NCBI GenBank assembly: GCA_025210475.1
Contig: JAOARW010000070.1
Span: forward strand, 1 to 64,000
Source: Carboxylicivirga sp.
Lineage (GTDB): Bacteria; Bacteroidota; Bacteroidia; Bacteroidales; Marinilabiliaceae
Reading direction: 5' to 3'
DNA: 64,000 nt
Numbering within the stretch: the first letter of the stretch is position 1; each line of letters opens with the position of its first letter. Below, one piece after another: positions 48,743 to 57,530 of the stretch. A program made the position numbers and the translations under genes. The notes beneath the pieces are model-generated. The model had not been told where the DNA came from. It saw nothing but the letters and a program-made list of their open reading frames with translations, and made no database searches.

Positions 48743-48769
48743 TAGGGTATTTATTAACACAGCTGTTGT
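48743..48769 (+). promoter_or_regulatory. ECF-type promoter element TAGGGT-N14-CTGTTGT
   Basis: TAGGGT (48743-48748) after an A-tract and CTGTTGT (48763-48769) lie 55 bases before the lipoprotein ATG at 48825. Confidence 0.7.
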
Positions 48770-48824
48770 GCTAGTACAACAACGATAAATAAGATTAATT
48801 AACTAATTTATAAAACACAAAAGA

Positions 48825-49568
48825 ATGAAATTAATTTCAAGACTATTTTTACTTCAACTAGTTATTTTATTTACATCGTGCAGCAAAGATGATGATACAA
48901 AACCTGACCAAAGCGACGATACCTTAAAGTATAAGAATGAACAGACCGCGGATTACATTGCTGTTTATGGTACAAGTAAAGTTAAGAAAGAAGCCTATGA
49001 TAGGATTTATAAAGATGTTAAACATGTAATGGATAAGATGGACACAGGTATCAAACAAGGTCTGCTTACCTCAAAAGCAAAAATGCTGGCTGCAACCAAT
49101 GAGGACGAGTTAGAAAGTAATATTGATTACTTTATGAAACTACTTCCTTTAGAAGCTATATATACAGATGTGGACGGCGTGGACGAATCGTTAACATCTT
49201 CAACAGACGTAGGCTTGTCAAATACCAAACTGGAGTTAATGTACCTGTGCGTATATTACTCGCTTTTAACAGATACTAAATTAAAAGCCAAATATGAAGA
49301 GGTGAAAAAGGCATATGAAGAGGCTGCTGTAACAGCCAAAATATTTACGCCCGGCGAAGCATACAAGGACGGATACGAAGATGAAATTCATGAAAATGCA
49401 TCTGAAAAGAATGCTTTAAAATATGGCTCTTATCTATACAATTTATATCGATTGTATTTTGGTAACGATAAGGGGAAGGCAGGAGAGTTTACAATTACTA
49501 CAAAAGACCAACTAAAGGCTAAAAATCCTTTAGGTTACGATTTTATAAAGAATAATTTCGATAAATAG
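48825..49568 (+). CDS. Lipoprotein of unknown function, putative ECF regulon member
   Basis: The 247-residue protein has a lipobox (LFTSCSKDDD). It is mainly helical and rich in Lys, Glu and Asp, for example AKYEEVKKAYEEAAVTAK and YGSYLYNLYRLYFGND. I do not recognise the family. The all-helical, lipid-anchored character and position behind a receptor/DUF4249 pair would suit a surface or periplasmic binding component. It has its own copy of the TAGGGT-N14-CTGTTGT element and is followed by a clear terminator, so it is a single-gene unit of the putative regulon. Confidence 0.65.
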   Translation: MKLISRLFLLQLVILFTSCSKDDDTKPDQSDDTLKYKNEQTADYIAVYGTSKVKKEAYDRIYKDVKHVMDKMDTGIKQGLLTSKAKMLAATNEDELESNIDYFMKLLPLEAIYTDVDGVDESLTSSTDVGLSNTKLELMYLCVYYSLLTDTKLKAKYEEVKKAYEEAAVTAKIFTPGEAYKDGYEDEIHENASEKNALKYGSYLYNLYRLYFGNDKGKAGEFTITTKDQLKAKNPLGYDFIKNNFDK

Positions 49569-49592
49569 TCGGAGTTATATGGGTTAATATCT

Positions 49593-49623
49593 AAGAGGAT
49601 ATCTAATTGGTATCCTCTTTTTT
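49593..49623 (+). terminator. Rho-independent terminator
   Basis: AAGAGGATA (49593-49601) pairs exactly with TATCCTCTT (49611-49619), followed by a T-run. Confidence 0.85.
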
Positions 49624-49740
49624 AAAATCAATCTTAGGGTATATAAATATGTATTAATTCCCCATATCTTCTTAATTAGAATGAAATTACAGAAGACAGT
49701 ACTATAATTAACTTTTGTAACTATAAAAAACTAAGAATTT

Positions 49741-50673
49741 ATGAATTATAAGATATTTTTATTTTTTACTATTTTAATAATTAGCTATTCAATTGGGTTT
49801 TCTAAGAACGAACCGATTGACACCATACCTTTCATTGTGGGAGAAGATAATAGAATCTACACTTATTGTAAAATAAATAACAGTGATAGTTTATTATTCC
49901 TTATTGATACCGGTGCAAGCGACATGGTCATTAACTCTGATAAATTATCTAATGTGCAAATGTATTTTGATTCTGAAATTCAAAATATGGGGATTACAGG
50001 ATCTAACAAAGTTAAAGTTAGCACAAATAATATGTTTTTATGGGGGAATCAAAAAGTAAATCAAACATTGTTTTTAGCCATACCTTATCCAAATGAAAAA
50101 TGGGATGGAGTTTTGGGAATGAGCATCCTAAAAAAATATATAGTTGCAATTAATTATGATACAAACCTAATCAGTCTGTATAGTTTAAATGATTATCAAC
50201 CTCTAGGTAGTGAGGGGGTAAAAATAGCCTACAATCAGAATGTACCTTTTATTGATGTAGAGATAGAAACTATAGATAAGAAAAAACGTATTTTGAGTTT
50301 AGAATTAGATACAGGGTCAGATAGAATTATTGATATATCAACAAGTTATGTCAATAAAAATGAACTACTGAATGTTTACACAATGTCATTTGCCACAACG
50401 AAGGTAACAGGCTCTGCTGATGGAAATAATGATGGAGTTATTTATAATGTATATTTTCCAAAAGTGAAAATTGGTGAATTTGAAACGTATAAAATTCCAG
50501 GTGGTGTAGCGCAAATACAAAATGGTATGATGAACATAAATGGAGTTGATGGAGTCATTGGAAATTGGTTTCTCAAGAGGTTTAATTTAACTTTTGATTT
50601 TAAAAATCACTATTTATACTTAGAGCCTAATAATTATCTTCACACGAGGTATTTCGACTTTTTAACAAACTAA
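49741..50673 (+). CDS. Secreted two-lobed retropepsin-like aspartic protease
   Basis: In 310 residues, a signal peptide (about 1-21) is followed by two aspartic protease half-sites. The first is LFLIDTGASDMVI at about residues 57-68, with the second-strand GVLGMSILKKY near 128. The second is SLELDTGSDRIID at about 186-197, with GVIGNWFLKRFNLTFDF near 280. Two DTG motifs in one chain suggest a self-contained bilobed enzyme rather than a retroviral-type homodimer. The family is widespread in Bacteroidota but little studied. The region 49624-49740 has a TAGGGT at 49635 but no matching second half. Confidence 0.8.
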   Translation: MNYKIFLFFTILIISYSIGFSKNEPIDTIPFIVGEDNRIYTYCKINNSDSLLFLIDTGASDMVINSDKLSNVQMYFDSEIQNMGITGSNKVKVSTNNMFLWGNQKVNQTLFLAIPYPNEKWDGVLGMSILKKYIVAINYDTNLISLYSLNDYQPLGSEGVKIAYNQNVPFIDVEIETIDKKKRILSLELDTGSDRIIDISTSYVNKNELLNVYTMSFATTKVTGSADGNNDGVIYNVYFPKVKIGEFETYKIPGGVAQIQNGMMNINGVDGVIGNWFLKRFNLTFDFKNHYLYLEPNNYLHTRYFDFLTN

Positions 50674-50825
50674 GGCTGTGGGTTAATATATTTGAGGAAT
50701 TATGGTATATGGAGTATTTTGGTAGTAGAAAGACCTTATTAGCTTTGCCTACTTTTCAATTTGATTCGAACAATTGTTTATTCATAAATATATGTACTTA
50801 CTATTATAACAAATTAAATTTAAAA

Positions 50826-51437
50826 ATGAAAAATGTACTCGTTGGTTTGGTTTTAGGTTTACTATTGGGAAGCTCAGTTACTTATTTACTTGTGGACAAA
50901 AAAGAGAATACTAATATTACAGTTCAAGCAACAAAAGAAGGATTTAATCAAAATGATGACCCTTATAAAAAATACTGGACAGGTTTTAAAATTGAATATG
51001 CAGATAGGTGGAACAATGGAAAACCACTTGAAGAACAGGAATTGGCTTATTTGAGAGATGTAGATTATGAAAATCATAAAAATGAGCCTGATGCAACAAA
51101 ACTTGTTGTGGTTAATTATTGGGCAAGCTATTGTGGCCCTTGCTTACGAGAAATTCCTGAATTAATTGAGCTCAAGAACAATAATGTTGGTAAAGCAAGC
51201 TTTTTAGCAGTTTTTCCGGAAAATGACCGGCGAAAAGCATTGGTAAACATTATTAATAAAACCGGTTTTAACTGGGTACAAGTAACCGACAAACAAAATG
51301 TTGGGAACACCAAAGGCATATACCCCACTACAATGGTGTTTAGCATGATGAATGGTAAGCTTTTTTTTAAAAAAGCAGGCGAACTAAACGAAGATGACTT
51401 CAAAAGTATACAAAAAATTATAGATGAAAATCTATAA
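50826..51437 (+). CDS. TlpA-like thioredoxin-fold protein, membrane-anchored
   Basis: I start at the ATG at 50826 (MKNVLVGLVLGLLLG), a clear N-terminal membrane anchor; the frame is open back to 50709, but those codons encode nothing typical. The thioredoxin domain covers about residues 85-203: VVVNYWASYCGPCLREIPEL holds the CxxC (CGPC) redox site, and GIYPTTMVF holds the cis-Pro region. Relatives act in the periplasm as disulfide reductants for cytochrome c maturation or other exported thiols. It sits 150 bases behind the aspartic protease gene. About 500 bases without a gene follow. Confidence 0.85.
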   Translation: MKNVLVGLVLGLLLGSSVTYLLVDKKENTNITVQATKEGFNQNDDPYKKYWTGFKIEYADRWNNGKPLEEQELAYLRDVDYENHKNEPDATKLVVVNYWASYCGPCLREIPELIELKNNNVGKASFLAVFPENDRRKALVNIINKTGFNWVQVTDKQNVGNTKGIYPTTMVFSMMNGKLFFKKAGELNEDDFKSIQKIIDENL

Positions 51438-51936
51438 AAACGTACCAATCTATAACTGTAATTAATATGGATTTAACTACACCCGAAATTTGTTTGTATA
51501 GCTAAATGAAGTGTTAACCTAAAAACTATAAGTAATTTGAGACCTATGTGAGACCTATGTGAGACTATTTGTAATCAGGAAGGAACTTGTTCAAGGGGAA
51601 TAATAAACTAAATATATTATATTTTAACATTGGATTTTAAGTTTTTGTTGATGGAAATATAGGTTTGGAATTTTACTACTTTTTTCACGGATTCTATTTT
51701 TTATATGTATGCCGGTATTTTTTTTTATGAATAGTTTAAATAAGTATGGTCAACATGCAATGAGCGCAAGTTTTTTAAATCAATTTGGGTGTAATATAAC
51801 AACCGTATTTACGAACTTTAGAATTGGAATACTTTAAGAATTTAAAAATAGAAATCTTAAATCAGGCCCATAGTAAGCTCAGAACAGTTAGATAAAAAGA
51901 GCTTTGTTATTTTAACTTTCAAGTTAACCACAAGTT
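51438..51936. other. Gene-free spacer with a short tandem repeat
   Basis: No gene is supported. At about 51539-51563 GAGACCTATGT occurs twice in tandem and GAGACTAT follows. No terminator or promoter of consensus type was recognised. Confidence 0.4.
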
Positions 51937-52722
51937 ATGAAAGCTACAACAATACATAACTCAAACTTACACATTAATTTTAATATTCTTACAACGAAAC
52001 TAATACTACTAATTACATTCGTAATCTTCAAATCTTTATTTATCTGTTCACAAAATAATGAAAAAGGAAAATATGGACATAAAGAGGATAAAGTCAATTT
52101 CGACCAATTATTCGAAAATCCAGAAACGGTTAAAATCCATATAGATTCTGATCAAGACAATGCAGTTACATTAGGATCAAAATTGACAATACACAATGAC
52201 AATATCGATTGCAATTGGCAAAAGATAGATACTAACATTAGTAAATATATTGAAGCTATAAAAATTGATTCCAGAAATAGCCATTTAGATTTAGAAAGGA
52301 TACAAACAGGAGGTATAATGAAAACAACTAATAAAGTTGTAATATTGAGCTTTAAAATAACTGATAGTTGTTCTTTAAATGTTAAGTACATAAATCAGCA
52401 ATCAATTGGCAAGGATACTTGTTTTTTTGAAGCAGGAAAATTGTTTAAATCTATAATTATCGGTAATACTTGGACTAAAATTTACGACCAAGTATCGAAC
52501 TCCGAAAAAATAATAATTGGCTCCAATATAGGTGAGTTATATGTTATTATGACTGGCTGTGAATTATACAAATCAAATAATCAGAGTATTACTTTTTGTT
52601 GTATTAAGCAAACTCTGTCAAATAATACTTTTCAAAAAGTTAATGATTGTAAATTGTTTAAAAAAAAATTTTACTGGTGGCACAGGCGGTGGCGTAAATC
52701 AATAAGGATAGTAAATTTATAG
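51937..52722 (+). CDS. Exported protein of unknown function, C-terminus possibly frameshifted
   Basis: The 261-residue frame begins with a hydrophobic signal-anchor (about residues 20-38, LITFVIFKSLFICS) followed by a polar, beta-rich domain that I do not recognise. At 52660-52668 there is a run of nine A. After it the frame ends in a tail with the unusual series WWHRRWRK encoded partly by CGG and AGG, whereas the +1 frame gives NFTGGTGGGVNQ followed by TAA. A one-base change in the A-run is therefore likely, natural or a sequencing error. The intended product would end at about 52699. Confidence 0.5.
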   Translation: MKATTIHNSNLHINFNILTTKLILLITFVIFKSLFICSQNNEKGKYGHKEDKVNFDQLFENPETVKIHIDSDQDNAVTLGSKLTIHNDNIDCNWQKIDTNISKYIEAIKIDSRNSHLDLERIQTGGIMKTTNKVVILSFKITDSCSLNVKYINQQSIGKDTCFFEAGKLFKSIIIGNTWTKIYDQVSNSEKIIIGSNIGELYVIMTGCELYKSNNQSITFCCIKQTLSNNTFQKVNDCKLFKKKFYWWHRRWRKSIRIVNL

Positions 52723-52869
52723 TGATAATATAGCAACTTTTAACTAAAAATGAATATTCTACTCAAGTTGTTCTCTGAATCGAACTCATACTTGTTTTCG
52801 AATAATTATTTTTTGCCAAAAAGAAAATTGGAAATCAGTTAAAACTTTTTTGCATTAGCCTCGCTAATT

Positions 52870-53424
52870 ATGTTATTTTAGGCTTGTAACCAAATTAAGC
52901 TCATAGAACAATACGAGCAAGTCCTACCAGCCATCATGGTCAATGACAACAAAGCATATATCAATGCCAATTTGTGGGCCACGTTTTATGATTTGCTCAA
53001 AAAAACCTTAATCATCACCCGACAATTAAAGCGCTGGTGCTGTTAGAAATACCTGGTTCCATCAGCGATGATTTGAATATGAAAGCTGCTCAACTGGTTA
53101 ATGAAAAAGGGCTGAATACCCAATTATTTGAAAAGTTGATGGTAGAATCAGGCGGAACAGACTTGTTTGTTGCGGGAAAGAACCTATTATTGCCGAACGT
53201 ACAAAAATTGGTGTACAATCATGGGACGCGTGCCAAAAAATCGGCTCTGGAATATTCTAAAAACCACAAAGAGCATAAACTGGATGGATTTTTATAAACG
53301 TGTTAATGTTGACACAGCCTTTTATTGGTTTACGCTCAATGCCGCGCCGGCCGATAGTATGCACTTTATGACTAACAATGAAATCAATTCTTATTTTAAA
53401 GCTAAGTTAAAACAACCGCATTAA
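52870..53424 (+). pseudogene. Remnant of a ClpP/crotonase-like exported hydrolase
   Basis: Fragments in three frames line up as one decayed protein. First, ACNQIKLIEQYEQVLPAI with an apparent lipobox-like Cys after a stop; then TIKALVLLEIPGSISDDLN and MVESGGTDLFVAGKN, which resembles the Ser-containing ASGG...LAG block of ClpP-like proteins; then IIAERTKIGVQSWD; finally VDTAFYWFTLNAAPADSMHF and a stop at 53424. At least two frameshifts and internal stops separate them. The ClpP-like reading is based on the pattern of the oxyanion/Ser block and is moderate. The gene following it, 55 bases later, is intact. Confidence 0.45.
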
Positions 53425-53478
53425 TTCTTTTAATATACCTTTAATTAAACATTTACGAATCATAAAATTTACTATAAG

Positions 53479-54687
53479 ATGAACACAAAACTAATCGTAA
53501 TTTTCCTATCCGTGCTTATTTTTTCAAGTTGTAATATTTTAAAAACAGTCAAACTGATGAAGGCTGGTGAAGTTATACAAAATGAATTTGTTGAAGAAAT
53601 ACCATTTGAATATCGTTTGGGCTTAATTATTTTAAAAGTAGAAATTGACGGCAATGAATATGATTTTATTTTGGACACGGGAGCACCTAACGTTATATCA
53701 AAAGAGTTAGCACAAAAAATTAACACTGTCAAAAAAAGCACAGAAACGGTTGGCGATAGCCAAAATAATGAATCGGACCTTGAATTGGTTCAAATTGATA
53801 AGATAAGTATTGGCAGTCTTGATTTTACTAACACAGGAGCGGTTGTTTCCGATATTAACAACTCGCAAGAAGTAAGATGCCTTAACATTGACGGATTTAT
53901 CGGTTCTAACCTGATGAAAAAAGCCATTTGGAAGTTTGATTACCGCAACCAAATTATTACCATCACCCATTCGATGGATGCATTTGACTTGTCAGGTAAT
54001 ATTAAGCGGGTTCGGTTCTTCCCCGAAATCACGGGCACGCCCCTTTGCGATGTAAAGGTTAACGGGCAAATCGAAAAAAATGTGGTGATTGACTTAGGGT
54101 CAAATGGCGATATAGCACTTTCCAACAAAACATACGACAAAGTGGCTAAGAACTCAGCGCCTTTTAAAAGTATTTCCACTTATGGGCGAAACGCATCGGG
54201 ACTATACGGAGCCGGCGCAGTGGATACCACTAAGTATATGATAGCAAACACGATTAGCTTTGGCGATGTGACATTGAACAACCCGGTTGTCGAATTCTCA
54301 GCTGGTGCATCAACCATAGGAATGAACTTCTTTAAAAACTATGATTTGATAATTAATTGGAACACCAAAGAGCTTATCCTTCAACAGTTGGATGAATATA
54401 ATCATTCAACCCTGACCAACCTCGACGGCTTTTCTTGGATGTACAAGGATGGGAAGTTAGTAGTAAGTTCTTTAACAAAAGGTGGCATGGCCGAAAAGAC
54501 AGGTTTACAATTAAATGACAAGATTTTAAAAGTCAATGGCGAAGATTACTCCCAAATGTCTTCGGATAAGTGGTGCCAGATGCTTCAAAACCCGATTGAC
54601 ACCGATGGGAAAAATTTGGATTTAGTAATTTGGAGAGATGGAAAAGAACTAAACTTTATCTTAAAAGAAGAAATATTGTTAGAATAA
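53479..54687 (+). CDS. Retropepsin-like aspartic protease lipoprotein with C-terminal PDZ domain
   Basis: The 402-residue protein has a lipobox (LIFSSCNIL). The first aspartic lobe has DFILDTGAPNVI (about residues 60-71) with DGFIGSNLMKKAIWKFDY (about 137-154). The second has NVVIDLGSNGDIALS (about 198-212), where DLGS replaces the usual DTGS, and GMNFFKNYDLIINW (about 276). A PDZ domain follows at about 315-400 (SLTKGGMAEKTGLQLNDKIL). PDZ-tagged aspartic proteases of this kind are common in Bacteroidota and probably process or degrade envelope proteins. Only one lobe keeps the full motif, so catalysis may depend on the first lobe. Confidence 0.82.
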   Translation: MNTKLIVIFLSVLIFSSCNILKTVKLMKAGEVIQNEFVEEIPFEYRLGLIILKVEIDGNEYDFILDTGAPNVISKELAQKINTVKKSTETVGDSQNNESDLELVQIDKISIGSLDFTNTGAVVSDINNSQEVRCLNIDGFIGSNLMKKAIWKFDYRNQIITITHSMDAFDLSGNIKRVRFFPEITGTPLCDVKVNGQIEKNVVIDLGSNGDIALSNKTYDKVAKNSAPFKSISTYGRNASGLYGAGAVDTTKYMIANTISFGDVTLNNPVVEFSAGASTIGMNFFKNYDLIINWNTKELILQQLDEYNHSTLTNLDGFSWMYKDGKLVVSSLTKGGMAEKTGLQLNDKILKVNGEDYSQMSSDKWCQMLQNPIDTDGKNLDLVIWRDGKELNFILKEEILLE

Positions 54688-54730
54688 AGCCATAGGTGGT
54701 TTGGAACAAAAACAATTAACTTGAAGGTTT

Positions 54731-54773
54731 CAGAAAATTGCTTAATATGTGGGGAATAATAAGCAATTTTCTG
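54731..54773 (+). terminator. Long hairpin after the aspartic protease gene
   Basis: CAGAAAATTGCTTA (54731-54744) pairs exactly with TAAGCAATTTTCTG (54760-54773) around 15 bases. No T-run follows, so it may protect the mRNA 3' end rather than terminate. Confidence 0.5.
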
Positions 54774-54948
54774 AGGCTCTTAGATCATACACCTGAAGAT
54801 AAGTTAATGAAATATTAATTATAACAAATTACAAGATGTTTTTTATTAAGGCAAATTCTTAAAATCGTATTAATTTATATTAATAAGAATACAGCAATAA
54901 GTTATGTGGACTAAGTTGTGAAAAATAAATTAATAGAGATCAGCTTAG

Positions 54949-56151
54949 TACATGACGAAACTGTAAATAATTGAACATCAACAAATTAAGTTGTGAATTC
55001 CCTTTGTTTATAATCTTGATATTCAGTATCTTACAAAAGATTCCTACATCATTTTGTAATGCACACGAATACAAAGATTGACAGTAAAAATACTGATTTA
55101 TTTGAGTTGTTCAAGACAACAACGAATTGGAACAAAGCTCGCATAAAATGCATTGTGCTTATAGTTCAAGCAATGATTAAACTACAAAGTGTATCCTACA
55201 CGAAATTAGCACAAGGATTTGACAGCACAGCCAATTATGAATCAAACTTAAGAAGAATACAGCGACTCTTTGCAAAGCTTCATTTTGAACCAACACTGTT
55301 TTCTAAATTGATTTTCATGCTTTTGTCTGATAATCCACCTTACCGACTAAGTATGGATAGAACTAATTGGAAATTTGACAATACAGACATCAATATTTTA
55401 ATGATTTCAGTTTGTTACAAAGGAGTTGGTATTCCACTTATTTGGCGACTATTGCCTAAGCGAAGTAATTCCAATGAAACTGAAAGAATAGAGCTAATTG
55501 ATTGTTATATCAGGCATTTTGGCATCGATAGTATTAAGGCCTTTATGGCTGACCGTGAGTTTATAGGCGAACAATGGTTTGAAGATTTAATCACGATTAA
55601 AATAAGCTTTTATATACGACTTAGGAACAACATGTTGGTTAAACAAAAAGGCCAAGAACCTAAGAAAGTCTTCTGGTTGTTTAACAACTTAAAACACGGC
55701 AGTTACCGACATTGCGAAAAGCTATATTATTTGGGCAAAAATCTCGTGTATCTATCAGGTTGTAAAACTATTAATGCTGCCATAGGTAGGGTAGATTATG
55801 TAATAATAGCATCATATAATAAACAAGATCAAGCCATGGTTTTCTATAAGGACAGGTGGCAAATAGAAACTATGTTTAGAGCAATGAAATCTAGTGGATT
55901 TAACTTGGAAGATACACATGTAACTGATCTAGAGAGGTTAACTAAACTTATTGCTATTGTTGCAATAGCATTTATTTGGGCATATTTAGCAGGTATAGAC
56001 AAACATGAAAACATAAAGCCAATTAAAACCAAGAAACATGGCAGAAAAGCATACAGCTTATTCAAATATGGGCTTATCAGAATCGCTTATGCTCTAAATA
56101 ACAGACAGAATAAAAAGGAAATGGATAATTGTATTAGAATTTTGTCATGTA
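54949..56151 (+). mobile_element. IS4-family insertion sequence, apparently intact
   Basis: Inverted ends TACATGACGAAA (54949 onward) and, on the other strand, TACATGACAAAA (ending at 56151) bound one transposase gene. Both ends are flanked by CTTAG (54944-54948 and 56152-56156), a likely 5-bp target duplication. An alternative end two bases further out cannot be excluded because CTTAG/CTAAG is nearly palindromic. Confidence 0.75.
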
Positions 56152-56156
56152 CTTAG
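55059..56156 (+). CDS. IS4-family DDE transposase
   Basis: The 365-residue transposase has the first catalytic Asp in RLSMDRTNWKF, the second in AFMADREFIGEQWF and the Glu in YKDRWQIETMFRAMK, which fits the Y(2)R(3)E(6)K signature of the IS4 group exactly. The N-terminal part (residues 1-90) is the usual helical DNA-binding region. The gene appears complete. The stop codon (TAG at 56154-56156) lies in the flanking CTTAG repeat, so translation ends in target-derived sequence. It is a different IS4 subgroup from the remnant at 135-470. Confidence 0.9.
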   Translation: MHTNTKIDSKNTDLFELFKTTTNWNKARIKCIVLIVQAMIKLQSVSYTKLAQGFDSTANYESNLRRIQRLFAKLHFEPTLFSKLIFMLLSDNPPYRLSMDRTNWKFDNTDINILMISVCYKGVGIPLIWRLLPKRSNSNETERIELIDCYIRHFGIDSIKAFMADREFIGEQWFEDLITIKISFYIRLRNNMLVKQKGQEPKKVFWLFNNLKHGSYRHCEKLYYLGKNLVYLSGCKTINAAIGRVDYVIIASYNKQDQAMVFYKDRWQIETMFRAMKSSGFNLEDTHVTDLERLTKLIAIVAIAFIWAYLAGIDKHENIKPIKTKKHGRKAYSLFKYGLIRIAYALNNRQNKKEMDNCIRILSCT

Positions 56157-56552
56157 AGATATCAGTTTAAATCCTTTTATTACTAATTTTATATGTTCAA
56201 AATTTTACAATTATTAATATTTGTATATCGGTAGTACTTGTTTTAGAGTTGTTAAGCCGAGTCTAGATGTTTTGATATTTTGTAAGATCTTTTGGATTGG
56301 GCTGCCAATATATTATAATAAGTAGTCTATTAAAATTAATGACGTATGTTGAGCTGTAGCTATCAAGTGTCTCTCCTAGGTAATATATGAAAATTGGTAA
56401 TTTTCATATGCATTGAATTCTAACCAATAATACTTGACATACTTCAAAAGTATTTCAATCAGATTTAAACCAAAAGAATAGGAAGTTATGAAGTAAATAT
56501 ACAAATCTTGTTCACGCCATTGCATTATCTTGTCTTTAAACTTTCAAGATAT
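56157..56552. repeat. Gene-free spacer with an 11-bp perfect palindrome at 56385-56409
   Basis: ATATGAAAATT (56385-56395) and AATTTTCATAT (56399-56409) are exact reverse complements around GGT. Nothing else in this spacer could be identified. Confidence 0.5.
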
Positions 56553-56768
56553 GAAACCTTTGCAAGGTTAAAGTTTAATTAATGCTCTGATTAATTGTCT
56601 TACACCTAGGTTTAGTCATGGATTCCATTAACAGGTTTCTCATTGAGAAAGAAATTAACAAAGTATATAAGCGCGGACTTAGCGGTGATGGACGCCTATC
56701 ATATTCAGGCTTATTACTTTTCAAGATGTTACTTTTACAAACATGGTCTCAATTAAGTGATCCCGGTG
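56553..56768 (+). pseudogene. 5' fragment of the IS5-type element
   Basis: The sequence matches the left end and start of the transposase in the copy at 27300: GAAACCTTTGCAAGG, the leader with TTTAATTAA and GCTCTGATTAATTGTCT, then codons for LIEKEINKVYKRGLSGDGR and LLLFKMLLLQTW. About 100 bases of the leader and first codons are missing, and the match stops near 56768. Confidence 0.8.
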
Positions 56769-56960
56769 GTTCTTCTGGATAGTTTGAATGTCTTCATTAA
56801 TTCTGGTATTTTAACACCTTCATTTGGCAACGGTAAGCACAATGACTCCTTTTTTGTTCTACCTTATTATCTGAACTTTCATAAAGTTTAGTTAATTCAT
56901 CTACTTCCTGAGTATTTCAATCTATAAATCGAATAGCCAAAAGAAAGCGAAAGAATTTTT
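56769..56960 (-). pseudogene. Fragment of an IS630-type transposase N-terminus
   Basis: On the minus strand, two frames together read TQEVDELTKLYESSDNKVEQ, then NEGVKIPELMKTFKLSRR, which fits the N-terminal helix-turn-helix of IS630-type transposases. It abuts the IS5 fragment directly. Confidence 0.45.
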
Positions 56961-57004
56961 AAGGTATATCATGCGTCAATATTTATCATTATTTACTTAA
57001 CTAA

Positions 57005-57530
57005 TTATGATAGTAAGATAAAGCGATTAATTGACAAAACAGCTGGATTTTCAGGAAAGGCTACAACAACAACAAAGAAAGGTTTTTCCAGTAAAGAGAT
57101 TCAGTGATAACTAGGTTAAAAGTGCTATAAACCTGTCTGGGCTATGGTTCATAAGTTGTGTTAGGCAATTGGCAATTGTGATACTCGCTACTCACTTGAG
57201 GAAATGATTGAGATGGATGATGGGTGCTTTACAGTGGTGATTGAGAAAGCCAAAGGTAAACGTGATCGAGGCACTGATGGAAAATTAAATGTGGCCATTA
57301 TGTCCAGATCAACACAGATTGAGGATATTGAAACAGGTAAGAAAGCGAGTCAGTGCAGATACTTCAAATCCAAAGTGCTCGAAACACATAAAGCGATCGA
57401 AATAAATCATGCTGTAGATGAGTGATTTGAAGAGTTCAGTATTGTATTGACCAATGACAGTTCTTCATATATCGACATTTCAGACTATGAGGATTTGCAT
57501 ATTAACGAAAAATGCTGCTTAGGTCGAACT
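57005..57530 (+). pseudogene. Decayed IS1595-family (ISXO2-like) transposase
   Basis: The fragments KKGFSSKEIQ, CYKPVWAMVHKL, AIGNCDTRYSLEEMIEMDDG, then KGKRDRGTDGKLNVAIMSRS and CRYFKSKVLETHKAIEIN follow the order of an ISXO2-like DDE transposase; MIEMDDG corresponds to the first catalytic block. Several in-frame stops (for example at 57103, 57160 and 57421) interrupt it. The longest open piece is 57204-57425. Confidence 0.7.

Noticed and set aside
49635-49661. TAGGGT-N14-TAATTCC upstream of the aspartic protease gene
   Set aside because: Only the first half matches the regulon element; the second half lacks TGTTGT, so it was not counted.
51539-51570. Short tandem GAGACCTATGT repeat as a possible CRISPR-like array
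   Set aside because: Only two adjacent units without spacers and no cas genes.
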